Source: Blastococcus carthaginiensis
GTDB lineage: Bacteria; Actinomycetota; Actinomycetes; Mycobacteriales; Geodermatophilaceae
DNA length: 64,000 nucleotides
Reading direction: 5' to 3'
Assembly (NCBI RefSeq): GCF_030731085.1
Contig: NZ_JASNFN010000030.1
Coordinates: forward strand, 1-64,000
Both the position numbers and the translations under genes were made by a program. Positions 39,080 to 47,020 of this stretch are shown here, piece after piece. Every line of letters starts with the position of its first letter. Position 1 is the first letter of the stretch. The notes beneath the pieces were generated by a model that saw only the letters and a list, made by a program, of their open reading frames with translations, was not told the origin of the DNA and made no database searches.

Positions 39080-39735
39080 TCCGCGTGCTGCTGGTCGACG
39101 ACGAGGAGCTCGTGCGGTTCGGGATGCGCACGGTTCTCGAGTCGGTCGGAGGCTTCGAGGTCGTCGGCGAGGCGGGCGACGGCGCAGCCGGCGTGCGCGC
39201 GGCCCGCGAGCTGCGACCGGACGTCGTCCTCATCGACATCCGGATGCCGGAGATGGACGGGCTGACCGCGACCCGGCAGATCCTCGCGCTGCCCGAGCCG
39301 CCGAGGGTCGCCGTCCTCACCACCTTCCACGTCGACGAGTACGTGCACGCGGCGCTGGCCGCCGGCGCCGGCGGTTTCCTGCTCAAGGACACCCCGCCAC
39401 GCGAGATCGCGGCCGCGGTGCGGGCGGTGGCCGACGGGACGGCGACCCTCTCGCCCGCCGTCACCGCCGCGATCATCGAGTCCTACGTGGACAAGCGGGC
39501 CGCCCCCCGCAAGGCGCAGGCGTTGCAGCGGATCGCCGGGCTCTCCGACCGCGAGCGCGAGGTGCTCGCCCTGCTGGGCACCGGCGAGCCGAACGCGGAA
39601 CTGGCCCGGCGCCTGTTCGTGAGCGAGGCGACGGTGAAGACCTACGTCTCCCGGCTGCTCACCAAGCTCGACCTGAGCAACCGCACGCAGGCCGCGATCC
39701 TCGCCCACGAGGCCGGCCTGCTGGACGGCGGCTGA
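39076..39735 (+). CDS. Response regulator, NarL/LuxR family
   Basis: The GTG at 39076 overlaps the kinase stop. The 219-residue product has a receiver domain (VLLVDDEELVRFGMR, phosphorylation site D54 in DVVLIDIRMPEMDG, lysine in FLLKDTPP) and a C-terminal LuxR helix-turn-helix (GLSDREREVLALLGTGEPNAELARRLFVSEATVKTYVSRLL). It is the partner of the preceding kinase and probably controls the divergent ABC transporter genes. Confidence 0.93.
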   Translation: MIRVLLVDDEELVRFGMRTVLESVGGFEVVGEAGDGAAGVRAARELRPDVVLIDIRMPEMDGLTATRQILALPEPPRVAVLTTFHVDEYVHAALAAGAGGFLLKDTPPREIAAAVRAVADGTATLSPAVTAAIIESYVDKRAAPRKAQALQRIAGLSDREREVLALLGTGEPNAELARRLFVSEATVKTYVSRLLTKLDLSNRTQAAILAHEAGLLDGG

Positions 39736-39757
39736 CCCGGCGCACCATGCTGGCCGG

Positions 39758-40075
39758 GTGCCGGACGACGAGCTGGACCGCCTGCGGGACGACGTCGTCG
39801 AGCCGGTGGCCCGCAGCATCCTGCGCGACGACGAGTTCGAGTCCGCCGAGCTGTGGCGAGAGGACGGCGTGGCCCCGGACGAGATCTGGGTGCGCGTCGT
39901 CGCCCGCGGCGAGGTGTTCTGCGACCTGCTGAGCAGCCCGTCGTGGGAGGAGTTCGGACGAGCCGGGCCGGGGGCCCTCGCCGAGCGCCTCGCCGACCAC
40001 CTGGAGGACTGGGTCTGCGAGACCCGCTTCGCCTGGGGGCAGCGCCGCACGGCCGATCCGGCCGCCCGCCGCTGA
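39758..40075 (+). CDS. Hypothetical acidic protein, 105 residues
   Basis: A GTG 22 bases after the response regulator stop starts a small soluble protein rich in Asp, Glu and Trp (DDELDRLRDDVVEPVARSIL, SAELWREDGVAPDEIWVRVVA). No membrane segment, signal peptide or known domain is recognised. Third codon positions are strongly G/C, which supports coding. It may be co-transcribed with the two-component genes, and ends just before a family A hairpin. Confidence 0.7.
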   Translation: MPDDELDRLRDDVVEPVARSILRDDEFESAELWREDGVAPDEIWVRVVARGEVFCDLLSSPSWEEFGRAGPGALAERLADHLEDWVCETRFAWGQRRTADPAARR

Positions 40076-40086
40076 CCCCGGCGGCT

Positions 40087-40134
40087 GTGCGGAAACCGGG
40101 GTCATCGGCCGGCGGATGACCCCGACGAGCGCAC
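40087..40134. repeat. Intergenic hairpin repeat, family A copy 3 (diverged)
   Basis: Arms GTGCG (40087-40091) and CGGGGTCATC (40097-40106) pair with GATGACCCCG (40115-40124) and CGCAC (40130-40134), with small internal loops. The pattern GTGCG..GGTCATC..GATG..CC..CGCAC is shared with 24087-24143 and 25681-25737. It lies between convergent genes and probably acts as a terminator. Confidence 0.58.
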
Positions 40135-40143
40135 ACCCGTGGC

Positions 40144-40896
40144 TCAGCCGGCCGGGAGCCGCCGGGTCTGCCGGCCGCGGGCGACCAGCGAGCCGTCCTC
40201 CGCCCGCAGCTCCACGTCGTCGATCGCGACGTCGTCGTCGCACCAGACGGTCCGCTGGTCCACCCGCACCCACGCCCCGGTCGCCGGCACCGGCCCGGTC
40301 AAGTGGGCGGTCAGCTCCACCGTCGGCATCGCCGCCGGGGCGGTGCGGACGGCGAACAGCGACGGCGGCAGCGCATCCAGCAGCACACCGAGCTGCACGA
40401 GCGGCGCCAGCTCCCCGCCGCGGATGCGCACCCAGGCGTGCAGCCGCGGCTCGCTGCCCCCGGCCAGCGGGCGCGACGCGCCCAGCGCGCGGATCTCGGT
40501 GTGCTCGGCCACCGGCACGTACTCGCGCGGCAGCTCGAAGGGGACACCGTCGGTCACCCGCGGCTGCTCCGCCGGCGCCCCGTGCTCGATCCCCGCGGAC
40601 GCCGGACGGGCGAGCGTGAGCACCTGGGCGACCGCGCGCAGCTCGCCGCCCTGCCGCAGCTCGCTGCGCACGCTGCCGGTGCGGCCGGTCCGGTCGGCCG
40701 CGGCCGTCACCTCCGCCTCGACGCCGGCGGCCACCCCGCCGAGCAGGTGCGCGGTCACGGCGCGCGGCCGCGCCCCGGCCAGCGCGGCGGCGGCGTCGAG
40801 CAGGTGGCCGACGACCAGCCCGCCCTGCGTCGCGGTGAACGAGCGCCAGGTCGGGTCGAACGAGAGCCGGCGTCCGGCGGTGGTCGTGGCGGTCAC
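40144..40896 (-). CDS. Acyl-CoA thioesterase-like (double hotdog) protein
   Basis: From the GTG at 40896 the product has 250 residues. FTATQGGLVVGHLLDAAAALAGARPRAVTAHLLGGVAAGVEAEVTA has the pattern of the first hotdog domain of TesB-like thioesterases, and a second is seen in MPTVELTAHLTGPVPATGAWVRVDQRTVWCDDDVAIDDVELRAEDGSLVA. These proteins hydrolyse acyl-CoA thioesters in the cytoplasm. The start overlaps the end of the upstream MFS gene by 4 bases, so the two form an operon controlled with the divergent HxlR gene. The acyl substrate is unknown. Confidence 0.72.
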   Translation of the reverse strand: MTATTTAGRRLSFDPTWRSFTATQGGLVVGHLLDAAAALAGARPRAVTAHLLGGVAAGVEAEVTAAADRTGRTGSVRSELRQGGELRAVAQVLTLARPASAGIEHGAPAEQPRVTDGVPFELPREYVPVAEHTEIRALGASRPLAGGSEPRLHAWVRIRGGELAPLVQLGVLLDALPPSLFAVRTAPAAMPTVELTAHLTGPVPATGAWVRVDQRTVWCDDDVAIDDVELRAEDGSLVARGRQTRRLPAG

Positions 40897-42317
40897 GGGG
40901 CTTCCTCTCGGGGAGCGGGGCCGAGATCGGGGTGCTGGGCGCGGCCGATGGCCAGCGCGAGCGCACTGGCCCCGGCGGCGAGGACGACGACGAGCAGCCA
41001 GCCCCGGTCGGCCCCGGGCAGCTCCCCGCTGCTGCGGGCGACGGCGGCCAGCAGCAGCGCCACGCCGAGGGTCGCGCCGAGCTGCCGGGACGCCCCGAAC
41101 GTGGCGGTCCCGGTGGCCAGCGCACCCGGGGGCAGCGCGGAGGACGCCGCCGCCGACAGGTTGGTGAGCGTGAGCCCCACGCCGAGACCGGTGAGCAGCT
41201 GGCCGGGCAGGAACGCGGTCAAGTAGTCGGCGTCCGCGCCGACCTGGGTGAGCCACCACAGCCCGCCCAGCGCGAACAGCGCCGTCCCGGCCCCGGCCAC
41301 CACCCCGCAGCCCACCCGCGCGCCGAGCCGGCCGGCCGGCACGGCGGCGAGCGCGGCCAGCAGCGGCCCGGGCACCAGCGCGAAGCCGGCCTCGACCGCC
41401 GTGTAGCCCCAGCCGCCGGTCAGCCAGAGCACGTTGCCCAGCAGCATCGCGGCGAACGCGGCCATGAACGCGGCGATCGACAGGCAGGCCAGCGCGAAGG
41501 CCCGGGCGCGGAACAGCGGCAGGGGCAGCACCGGCACGAGCTCGGCCGGCGCCCGCGCCGCCCGGACGGCGACCAGCACGCCCGCGACCACGGCCGCGGC
41601 GAAGGAGGCGACGACGACCGCGTCGCCCCAGCCCCGCTCGGGGGCGTCGACCAGCGCGTAGGCCAGCGCGCCGACGGCCAGCACGAGGAGGGCGGTGCCG
41701 ACGACGTCGGGGCGGCGGGTCTCGTGCTCGTCCCACGACTCGGGGAGCACCCGCAGGCCCACCACCAGCGCCGCGACGACGACCGGCAGGTTGACCAGGA
41801 ACACCCACCGCCACGACGCCTCGACCAGCAGCCCGCCGATCGGCGGCCCCAGCGCGGCGGCGACCCCGCCCACCGCCGACCAGACCGCGATCGCCTGCGC
41901 CCGCCGGGCCGGCGGGAAGGTGTGCAGCAGCAGCGCCAGCGACGTCGCCGTCACCAGGGCGGCACCGACGGACTGCACGACTCGGAAGGCGACCAGGCTG
42001 CCGACGTCCCAGGCCAGGGCGCAGCCCAGCGAGCCGGCGCCGAAGGTCGCGAGCCCGGTGAGGAAGACCCGCCGCCGGCCGATGCGGTCGGCGACCCGGC
42101 CCGCCGGGGCGAGCAGCGCGGCGAAGCCGATCGTGTAGCCGTTCAGCACCCAGGACAGCGCCGTCGTCGAGGCGTCGAGCGACCGGCTCAGCGCCGGGAA
42201 CGCCACGTTGACGATGAACAGGTCGAGGCTGGCCAGGAACACCGCCGCCGACACCACGAGGAGCACCAGCCCCGGCCGGGTCGCCCTCGCCGCCTGCGGT
42301 TCCGCCGTCGTGCTCAT
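40893..42317 (-). CDS. MFS drug/metabolite exporter (DHA2-like, 14 segments)
   Basis: The ATG at 42317 gives 474 residues with about 14 hydrophobic segments. The first is followed by LDLFIVNVAFPALSRSL, a typical opening of DHA2 drug:proton antiporters, and the loop between segments 2 and 3 is GRVADRIGRRRVF. GPPIGGLLVEASWRWVFLVNLP is the antiporter motif C region. Such proteins export drugs or metabolites using the proton gradient. It diverges from an HxlR regulator gene across inverted repeats, a common arrangement for regulator-controlled efflux. Confidence 0.9.
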   Translation of the reverse strand: MSTTAEPQAARATRPGLVLLVVSAAVFLASLDLFIVNVAFPALSRSLDASTTALSWVLNGYTIGFAALLAPAGRVADRIGRRRVFLTGLATFGAGSLGCALAWDVGSLVAFRVVQSVGAALVTATSLALLLHTFPPARRAQAIAVWSAVGGVAAALGPPIGGLLVEASWRWVFLVNLPVVVAALVVGLRVLPESWDEHETRRPDVVGTALLVLAVGALAYALVDAPERGWGDAVVVASFAAAVVAGVLVAVRAARAPAELVPVLPLPLFRARAFALACLSIAAFMAAFAAMLLGNVLWLTGGWGYTAVEAGFALVPGPLLAALAAVPAGRLGARVGCGVVAGAGTALFALGGLWWLTQVGADADYLTAFLPGQLLTGLGVGLTLTNLSAAASSALPPGALATGTATFGASRQLGATLGVALLLAAVARSSGELPGADRGWLLVVVLAAGASALALAIGRAQHPDLGPAPREEAP

Positions 42318-42338
42318 GGGCACCCCTGCACCGTCGAT

Positions 42339-42398
42339 GGTTCGGTTTCCGAACCGGATGCGCCGGGACGTTACACGAGTCGGTTTGATCTGCGAACC
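42339..42398. promoter_or_regulatory. Two dyad sites in the MFS/HxlR divergent promoter
   Basis: The perfect dyad GGTTCGGTTTCCGAACC is at 42339-42355. A looser version, GGTTTGATCTGCGAACC, is at 42382-42398, 8 bases from the HxlR start. Both share GGTT..(C)GAACC halves. They probably bind the HxlR-family protein and control both genes. The repeats are seen; binding is inferred. Confidence 0.6.
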
Positions 42399-42405
42399 TG
42401 TAGGC

Positions 42406-42873
42406 ATGACGACGCGACTGGACGAGCTCCCGGGCCGGCGCTGCTCGATCGCGGGCGCGCTCGACGTCGTCGGCGACCGGTGGGCGCTGCTGATCGTCCG
42501 CGAGGTGTCGCTGGGTGCGCACCGGTTCGGCGAGATCCTCCGCGGCACCGGTGCTCCCCGGGAACGGCTGGCCGCCCGGCTCGCCGCCCTCGTTGACGCC
42601 GGCGTGCTGGAGCGGCGCGAGTACAGCCGCACCCCGCCGCGCGCCGACTACCACCTGACGCGGGCCGGCATCGACCTGCTGCCGGTGCTGCAGGCGCTCA
42701 TGCAGTGGGGCGACCGCCACGTCGCCGACTCACCGCCGGTGGAGCTGCACCACCACGGGCACCGCATCGCCGCCTCCTGGGTGTGCGACGTCTGCGGGGA
42801 ACGGATCGGGCGGGGCACCGAGCGGCACGTGCCCGGCGGCAGCGAGCCCGGGCACGGCCCGCTCCCCCGCTGA
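42406..42873 (+). CDS. HxlR-family transcriptional regulator
   Basis: The ATG at 42406 gives 155 residues. The winged helix-turn-helix is typical of HxlR: CSIAGALDVVGDRWALLIVREVSLGAHRFGEI, then RLAALVDAGVLERREY and YHLTRAGIDLLPVLQALMQWGDRH. The cysteine at position 13 is at the site often used for redox or electrophile sensing in this family. A C-terminal CDVC motif could add a metal or redox site. It most likely regulates the divergent MFS-thioesterase operon and itself. Confidence 0.9.
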   Translation: MTTRLDELPGRRCSIAGALDVVGDRWALLIVREVSLGAHRFGEILRGTGAPRERLAARLAALVDAGVLERREYSRTPPRADYHLTRAGIDLLPVLQALMQWGDRHVADSPPVELHHHGHRIAASWVCDVCGERIGRGTERHVPGGSEPGHGPLPR

Positions 42874-42889
42874 GCCCGAGCCCCGGGGC

Positions 42890-42990
42890 CCGACTTCCGG
42901 GAAACCGGGCTCCGTCGACCGCGGCAGGCCCCGATTTCCCGGAAGTCGGCCTCCGCAGGACCGGCCGGGCCCCTACTTCCCGGAAGTCGG
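42890..42990. repeat. Triple GACTTCC/GGAAGTC repeat between convergent genes (family C)
   Basis: CCGACTTCCGGGAAA (42890-42904) pairs perfectly with TTTCCCGGAAGTCGG (42935-42949). A third unit, CTTCCCGGAAGTCGG (42976-42990), repeats the second arm and is itself a small palindrome. The family resembles the arms at 13659-13718. It lies between the ends of the HxlR and SDR genes, so termination is likely. Confidence 0.62.
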
Positions 42991-43015
42991 GGCGCGGGCA
43001 CGCGGGTCAGGCGGG

Positions 43016-43945
43016 TCAGGCGGGCGGCACCTCCAGCGGGACGCCGGTCTCCCGCGCCGACACCTCCCACAGGACGTCGATCCGCTCCTGCAGGGCCCAC
43101 CGCCGCAGGACCGGCCGGCGCACCGCCGGCCCGTGCGAGCCGAACCGGGGCGCGTAGAGCTCCCCACCCCGGGACCGCGGGTCGGTCGCCGCCCGCAGCT
43201 GCGGCCGGGCGCCCTCGAACGGCGTCATCCCCGACCGCGCCGTCAGCGCCTCGAAGAACGCCCCCACCCACCCGGCGCCGCCCTCCCGCACCGACCGCGC
43301 CTGCAGGTCGGTGTTCGACAGCCCGGGGTGCGCGATCAGCGAGGCCGCGGACACCCCGGCCCGCGCGAACCGCTGCTGCAGCCCCAGGCCGAAGTGGAGG
43401 TTGGCCATCTTGGCCCGGGCGTAGGAGGCCCACGCCCCGTAGCCGCGCCGCAGGTGCGGATCGGCCGGGTCCAGCCGCCGGGCGCGGTGGCGCGCCGTGC
43501 TCGTCACCGTCACCACCCGGGCCGACGGCGCGTGGAGCAGGGCGGGGAGCAGGTGCGCGGTGAACGCCCAGTGCCCGAGGTGGTTCACCCCGAGCTGCAG
43601 CTCGAAGCCGTCGGCGGTGGCGCGCTGCGGCATCGCCATCACCCCGGCGTTGTTCACCAGCAGGTCGACCCGCCCGTGCCCGGCCAGCACCGCGTCCGCC
43701 GCGGCCCGCACCGCCGCGAGATCGCCCAGGTCGAGCGGCACCACCTCCAGCGACGCCGCCGGGTACCGCTCGGTGATCCGGGCGACCGCGGCCGTCGTCT
43801 TCTGCGGGTCCCGCGCGGCCAGGACGACGTGCGCTCCCGCACCGGCCAGCGCGAGCGACGTCTGCAGGCCGAGGCCGCCGTTGGCACCGGTCACCACCGC
43901 GGTGCGCCCGGTGAGGTCGGGGATGTCCTTCTCGGTCCACGGCAT
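43016..43945 (-). CDS. Short-chain dehydrogenase/reductase (retinol dehydrogenase-like)
   Basis: The ATG at 43945 follows GGGAGG by 8 bases and gives 309 residues. The cofactor motif is TGANGGLGLQTSLALA, then NNAGVMA, the catalytic serine in VTVTSTARHRA, and YARAKMANLHF with the active-site Tyr-Lys. The wording LGVNHLGHWAFTAHLLPALL is that of the WWOX/retinol dehydrogenase-like SDR group. Substrates in bacteria are mostly unknown. The HxlR gene end and repeats are downstream. Confidence 0.88.
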   Translation of the reverse strand: MPWTEKDIPDLTGRTAVVTGANGGLGLQTSLALAGAGAHVVLAARDPQKTTAAVARITERYPAASLEVVPLDLGDLAAVRAAADAVLAGHGRVDLLVNNAGVMAMPQRATADGFELQLGVNHLGHWAFTAHLLPALLHAPSARVVTVTSTARHRARRLDPADPHLRRGYGAWASYARAKMANLHFGLGLQQRFARAGVSAASLIAHPGLSNTDLQARSVREGGAGWVGAFFEALTARSGMTPFEGARPQLRAATDPRSRGGELYAPRFGSHGPAVRRPVLRRWALQERIDVLWEVSARETGVPLEVPPA

Positions 43946-44069
43946 GCGCACATCCTCCCGGCGTGCACCACCCGTGACGGTCGTGCCCCCCACCGACGAT
44001 GCGCGCCGGCGCAGGGTGCTGGACGCCGGGCCCTCACTGTCAGCGCACGTGCTCGAAGGGGGTGACGGG

Positions 44070-44624
44070 TCAGGGCAGGCGGCCGGTGGCCTTGAGCTCC
44101 ACCGCCGTCAGCACCTCCCAGCGGACCGCCGAGCTGCCCGGCCGGATCAGCCGCCAGTAGCGGTCGAACCGGCGGCGGGTGACCTCGTCGGTCGACATGA
44201 CGCGGGTCTCCGAGCTCAGCTCCGTGCCGCCGCCGCATGCGGTCAGCCGGAAGTCGATCGCCGCCTTGACCCAGCCGCGCTGGGTGAACCGGCGGAACGC
44301 CGGCGCATCCAACGCCGGGCCGTCGTCACCGCCGTCCAGGCGCCAGGCCTGCAGCGGACCGCCGAAGACCACCGACGACGGCGCCTCGGCGCCCAGCAAC
44401 GGCACCGGCAGCGCGTCCAGGAACGGCCGGTCGTGCAGCTGCCCGATGCCGCGGCCGGAGAGCACCACCGGCAGGAACCGGGCCACGCCCAGCACCAGCG
44501 TCACCGGCAGCTGGGAGAGACGGACCGCGTGCAACGCGTCCCAGACGGCCTCGGGCCCGGCCGCGATCCAGCGCGCCTGCCGGGTGACGTGCTCCGGCCG
44601 CGGCAGGACGTCGTCGAGGTCCAT
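44070..44624 (-). CDS. Unrecognised SRPBCC-like protein
   Basis: The 184-residue product starts at ATG 44624, overlapping the stop of the serine hydrolase gene by 4 bases. Features are an N-terminal AAGPEAVWDALHAVRLSQLPV and a C-terminal part with DFRLTACGGGTELSSETRVMSTDEVTRRRFDRYWRLIRPGS, a layout reminiscent of START/SRPBCC lipid-binding proteins, where beta strands alternate and a long helix ends the fold. No catalytic motif is visible. Its coupling to the upstream hydrolase suggests a related role, but none can be assigned. Confidence 0.6.
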   Translation of the reverse strand: MDLDDVLPRPEHVTRQARWIAAGPEAVWDALHAVRLSQLPVTLVLGVARFLPVVLSGRGIGQLHDRPFLDALPVPLLGAEAPSSVVFGGPLQAWRLDGGDDGPALDAPAFRRFTQRGWVKAAIDFRLTACGGGTELSSETRVMSTDEVTRRRFDRYWRLIRPGSSAVRWEVLTAVELKATGRLP

Positions 44625-45757
44625 CAGGCCAGCGCGTCGTACACGGCCCGCACGTAGGCCTCGCTGCGCGGCGAGCCGATCAGCCCGGCGCCCATCCGGT
44701 TCATCATGTAGGTGATCGTCAGCCGCCGGTCGAGGTCCACCACCGCCAGCGAGCCGCCCCAGCCGCCCCAGAAGAAGGTCCGGCCCTCGGGCACGTAGGG
44801 CACCGTCGGGGAGCCGAGGCAGAAGCCCGTCCCCCAGCGGAACGGCGCGCCCAGCACCAGGTCCACGCCGTCGGCCTGCACGTCGAGCACCTTCTCCACG
44901 GTGGCGGGCTGCAGCAGCCGCACCCCGCCGGCCTCGCCGCCCAGCGACAGCGTGCGCAGCACCCGCATGACGCCGCGGGCGTTGGAGTGGCCGTTGAGCG
45001 CACCGAGGTCGGCGGCCCGCCACTCCGGGCTGTTGGCGGCCTTCGCCGAGGCCAGCGGGCCGGTGAAGGTCTTCACCGCCACCGATTCCGGGTCCAGCGT
45101 GCGCGGGTTGACGTCCGGGGGCGGCGGCGGCACCACCGGCGCGATCCGCGACACCTCCGACTCCCGCGCCCCGATCTGGAAGTCCGCGCCCAGCGGGTCG
45201 GCGATCCGGTCGGCCACGAACTTCTTGAACGTCGTGCCCGTGATCCGCCGGATCACCTCGCCGACCAGGTGCCCCTGGTTGTTGGCGTGGTAGCCCGACG
45301 CCGTCCCCGGCTCCCACCAGGGGCGCTGCTGGGCGAGCCGCTCGGTGGCCGAGGGCCAGTCGTACATGTCGCGGATGGAGAAGGGCTGCTCCCAGCCCGA
45401 GACGCCGGAGGTGTGCGACAGCAGCTGCCGCACCCGCACGTCCTTCTTGCCCTTCGCGCAGAACTCCGGCCAGTAGTCGCCCACCGGGGAGTCGAGGTCC
45501 AGCTCGCCGCGGTCGACCAGCATGAGGGCGGCCAGCGCCAGCACGCACTTCGTCGTCGACCAGACGTTGACGATCGTGTGCTCCGACCACGGCAGCGTGC
45601 GCGCCTCGTCGCGGTGACCGCCCCAGAGGTCGACGACGGTCTCGCCGTCGAGGTCCACGGCGACCGATGCGCCGAGCTCCTCGCCGTCCAGCTGCTGCGC
45701 CAGCGCCTCGCGTACCCCCGCGAACCGCTCGTCGCACCTGCCGTGGACCTCCGCCAT
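44624..45757 (-). CDS. Serine hydrolase of the beta-lactamase/EstB family
   Basis: The 377-residue protein lacks a signal peptide. The SxxK motif is STTK near residues 67-70 (NVWSTTKCVLALAALMLVDRGELDLDSPVGDYWPEF), and the YxN motif is YHANN near 155. The C-terminal KTG-like box is replaced by FFWGGWGGS. These features fit class C-like esterases and peptidases rather than real beta-lactamases, so resistance is unlikely. The downstream SRPBCC-like gene is translationally coupled. A GAGGTCCC ribosome site precedes the ATG. Confidence 0.85.
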   Translation of the reverse strand: MAEVHGRCDERFAGVREALAQQLDGEELGASVAVDLDGETVVDLWGGHRDEARTLPWSEHTIVNVWSTTKCVLALAALMLVDRGELDLDSPVGDYWPEFCAKGKKDVRVRQLLSHTSGVSGWEQPFSIRDMYDWPSATERLAQQRPWWEPGTASGYHANNQGHLVGEVIRRITGTTFKKFVADRIADPLGADFQIGARESEVSRIAPVVPPPPPDVNPRTLDPESVAVKTFTGPLASAKAANSPEWRAADLGALNGHSNARGVMRVLRTLSLGGEAGGVRLLQPATVEKVLDVQADGVDLVLGAPFRWGTGFCLGSPTVPYVPEGRTFFWGGWGGSLAVVDLDRRLTITYMMNRMGAGLIGSPRSEAYVRAVYDALA

Positions 45758-45949
45758 GGGACCTCCTCGCTCGCCCGGAACCGATCATGAACACACTCCC
45801 CGGCCAGGCCGTGCTGCGCCACCGAAGACCTCGCGACGGCGGCGCCGGGGTCGGGGATCCCCTCGGGAGGTTCTGTCCCTGGTCCGCACGGGGAGCAGAG
45901 GCAGAGCGTCGTCCGGGGCACCCCGCCGGGAGCGTCGTGCCGCACGTGA

Positions 45950-46285
45950 CGCTCCGGGGAGCAGACCTGGCCCCCGCCGGACTCGTCGGCAGGGCGCTTC
46001 CTCGACGACCGGGACGATTGGTGGGATGCGCCGGACCTGGGAGCGCGCTCCGCGCAACTGCTGCGGTGGCTCGACGCGGGGCTGCTCGAGCTGCGCGACG
46101 ACAGCACGACCCCGGGCGGGGACCGGGAGCGGCGGCTCATCAGCGAGTTGCACCTGCTGCCGCCCGACGCCGCGCGGGAGCTCCTGACCCGACCCGACCT
46201 GTGGCTCGACGAGGGCCCCGGCGCCTACGCCGTCCCGGCTCCCACGGAGCTCGGGAGGAGCACCCCGGCGGGCCGCTGGCCCTGA
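45950..46285 (+). CDS. Short coding frame without a normal start (hypothetical)
   Basis: After an in-frame TGA at 45947 a plus-strand frame runs 111 codons to TGA 46283-46285. The third positions are almost all G or C, and the product is a plausible soluble protein (RFLDDRDDWWDAPDLGARSA, LLRWLDAGLLELRDD, RLISELHLLPPDAARELL). But no ATG, GTG or TTG occurs before codon 60 or so. Either it starts at CTG, the upstream part is lost by a frameshift, or it is a gene remnant. No family is recognised. The bases 45758-45946 upstream contain only the hydrolase promoter and no further coding signal. Confidence 0.4.
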   Translation, partial: RSGEQTWPPPDSSAGRFLDDRDDWWDAPDLGARSAQLLRWLDAGLLELRDDSTTPGGDRERRLISELHLLPPDAARELLTRPDLWLDEGPGAYAVPAPTELGRSTPAGRWP

Positions 46286-46290
46286 GGGTG

Positions 46291-46320
46291 GGCGGCGGGT
46301 TCCACGTGGAACCCGCCGCC
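46291..46320. terminator. Perfect 30-base palindrome, bidirectional terminator
   Basis: GGCGGCGGGTTCCAC is followed directly by its complement GTGGAACCCGCCGCC. It lies between the ends of the short frame (stop 46285) and the reductase gene (stop at 46324). The symmetric position between convergent genes supports termination in both directions. Confidence 0.75.
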
Positions 46321-46323
46321 GGC

Positions 46324-46947
46324 TCACCCCGGGAGCGTCAGGTCCCCGGTCTCCAGCTCGCCCACCCGCCGGTAGGCCGCCATCACGGCTCCGGTCGACG
46401 TCACCTCCGACGAGGTCAGCCGCCACGAGCGCGGCGCTGCGTCGTCGGCGAACAGGCGCTTGCCCGCGCCGACCACGATCGGGAAGGTGATCAGCCGCAG
46501 CTCGTCGACCAGGTCCTCGCGCAGCAGCGTGTGCACCAGCCCGGCCGAGCCGTGCACCTGCAGCTCGCCGCCGTCCCGCTGCTTCAGCTCCCGCACCGCC
46601 GAGGGCACGTCACCCTCGAGCAGCCGCGCGGTGTCCCACTCCAGCGGCGCGGTGAGCCTCCGCGACGCCACGTGCTTGGTCAACGTGTTCAGCGCCGAGC
46701 CGACCGGGTCGCCCTCCGTCGGGGCCTTCGGCCAGTGCGCGGCGAAGATCTCGTAGGTGCCGCGGCCCAGGAGGAAGTCCTCGGCGGGGGCGAACCACCG
46801 CTCCATCTGGGCGCCCATGGCCTCATCGAAGAACGGCACCAGCCAGCCGCCGTGGCGGAAGCCGCCCGAGGTGTCCTCCTGAGGGCCGCCGGGGGCCTGC
46901 ACGACCCCGTCGAGGGTCAGGAACGTGGTGACGACGAGCGGGCGCAC
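46324..46947 (-). CDS. RibD C-terminal/dihydrofolate reductase-fold protein
   Basis: The GTG at 46947 follows AAGGAGGACACC, an excellent ribosome site, and gives 207 residues. The fold is the RibD_C/DHFR-like type widespread in actinobacteria: VTTFLTLDGVVQAPGGPQED, ERWFAPAEDFLLGRGTYEIF, LLREDLVDELRLITFPIVVGAGKRLF. Known members reduce pterin- or pyrimidine-like compounds with NADPH, but most are uncharacterised. No riboflavin or folate genes are nearby. Confidence 0.85.
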   Translation of the reverse strand: MRPLVVTTFLTLDGVVQAPGGPQEDTSGGFRHGGWLVPFFDEAMGAQMERWFAPAEDFLLGRGTYEIFAAHWPKAPTEGDPVGSALNTLTKHVASRRLTAPLEWDTARLLEGDVPSAVRELKQRDGGELQVHGSAGLVHTLLREDLVDELRLITFPIVVGAGKRLFADDAAPRSWRLTSSEVTSTGAVMAAYRRVGELETGDLTLPG

Positions 46948-47020
46948 GGTGTCCTCCTTGCGTGGGGCGGGGCGGTCTCCGGGTAGACGACCGCCGGCCC
47001 CGGAACTCATCGCCGCCGGG

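Noticed and set aside
44624..45757. Antibiotic-resistance beta-lactamase.
   Set aside because: No signal peptide and no KTG box; the wording is that of EstB-like cytoplasmic esterases.
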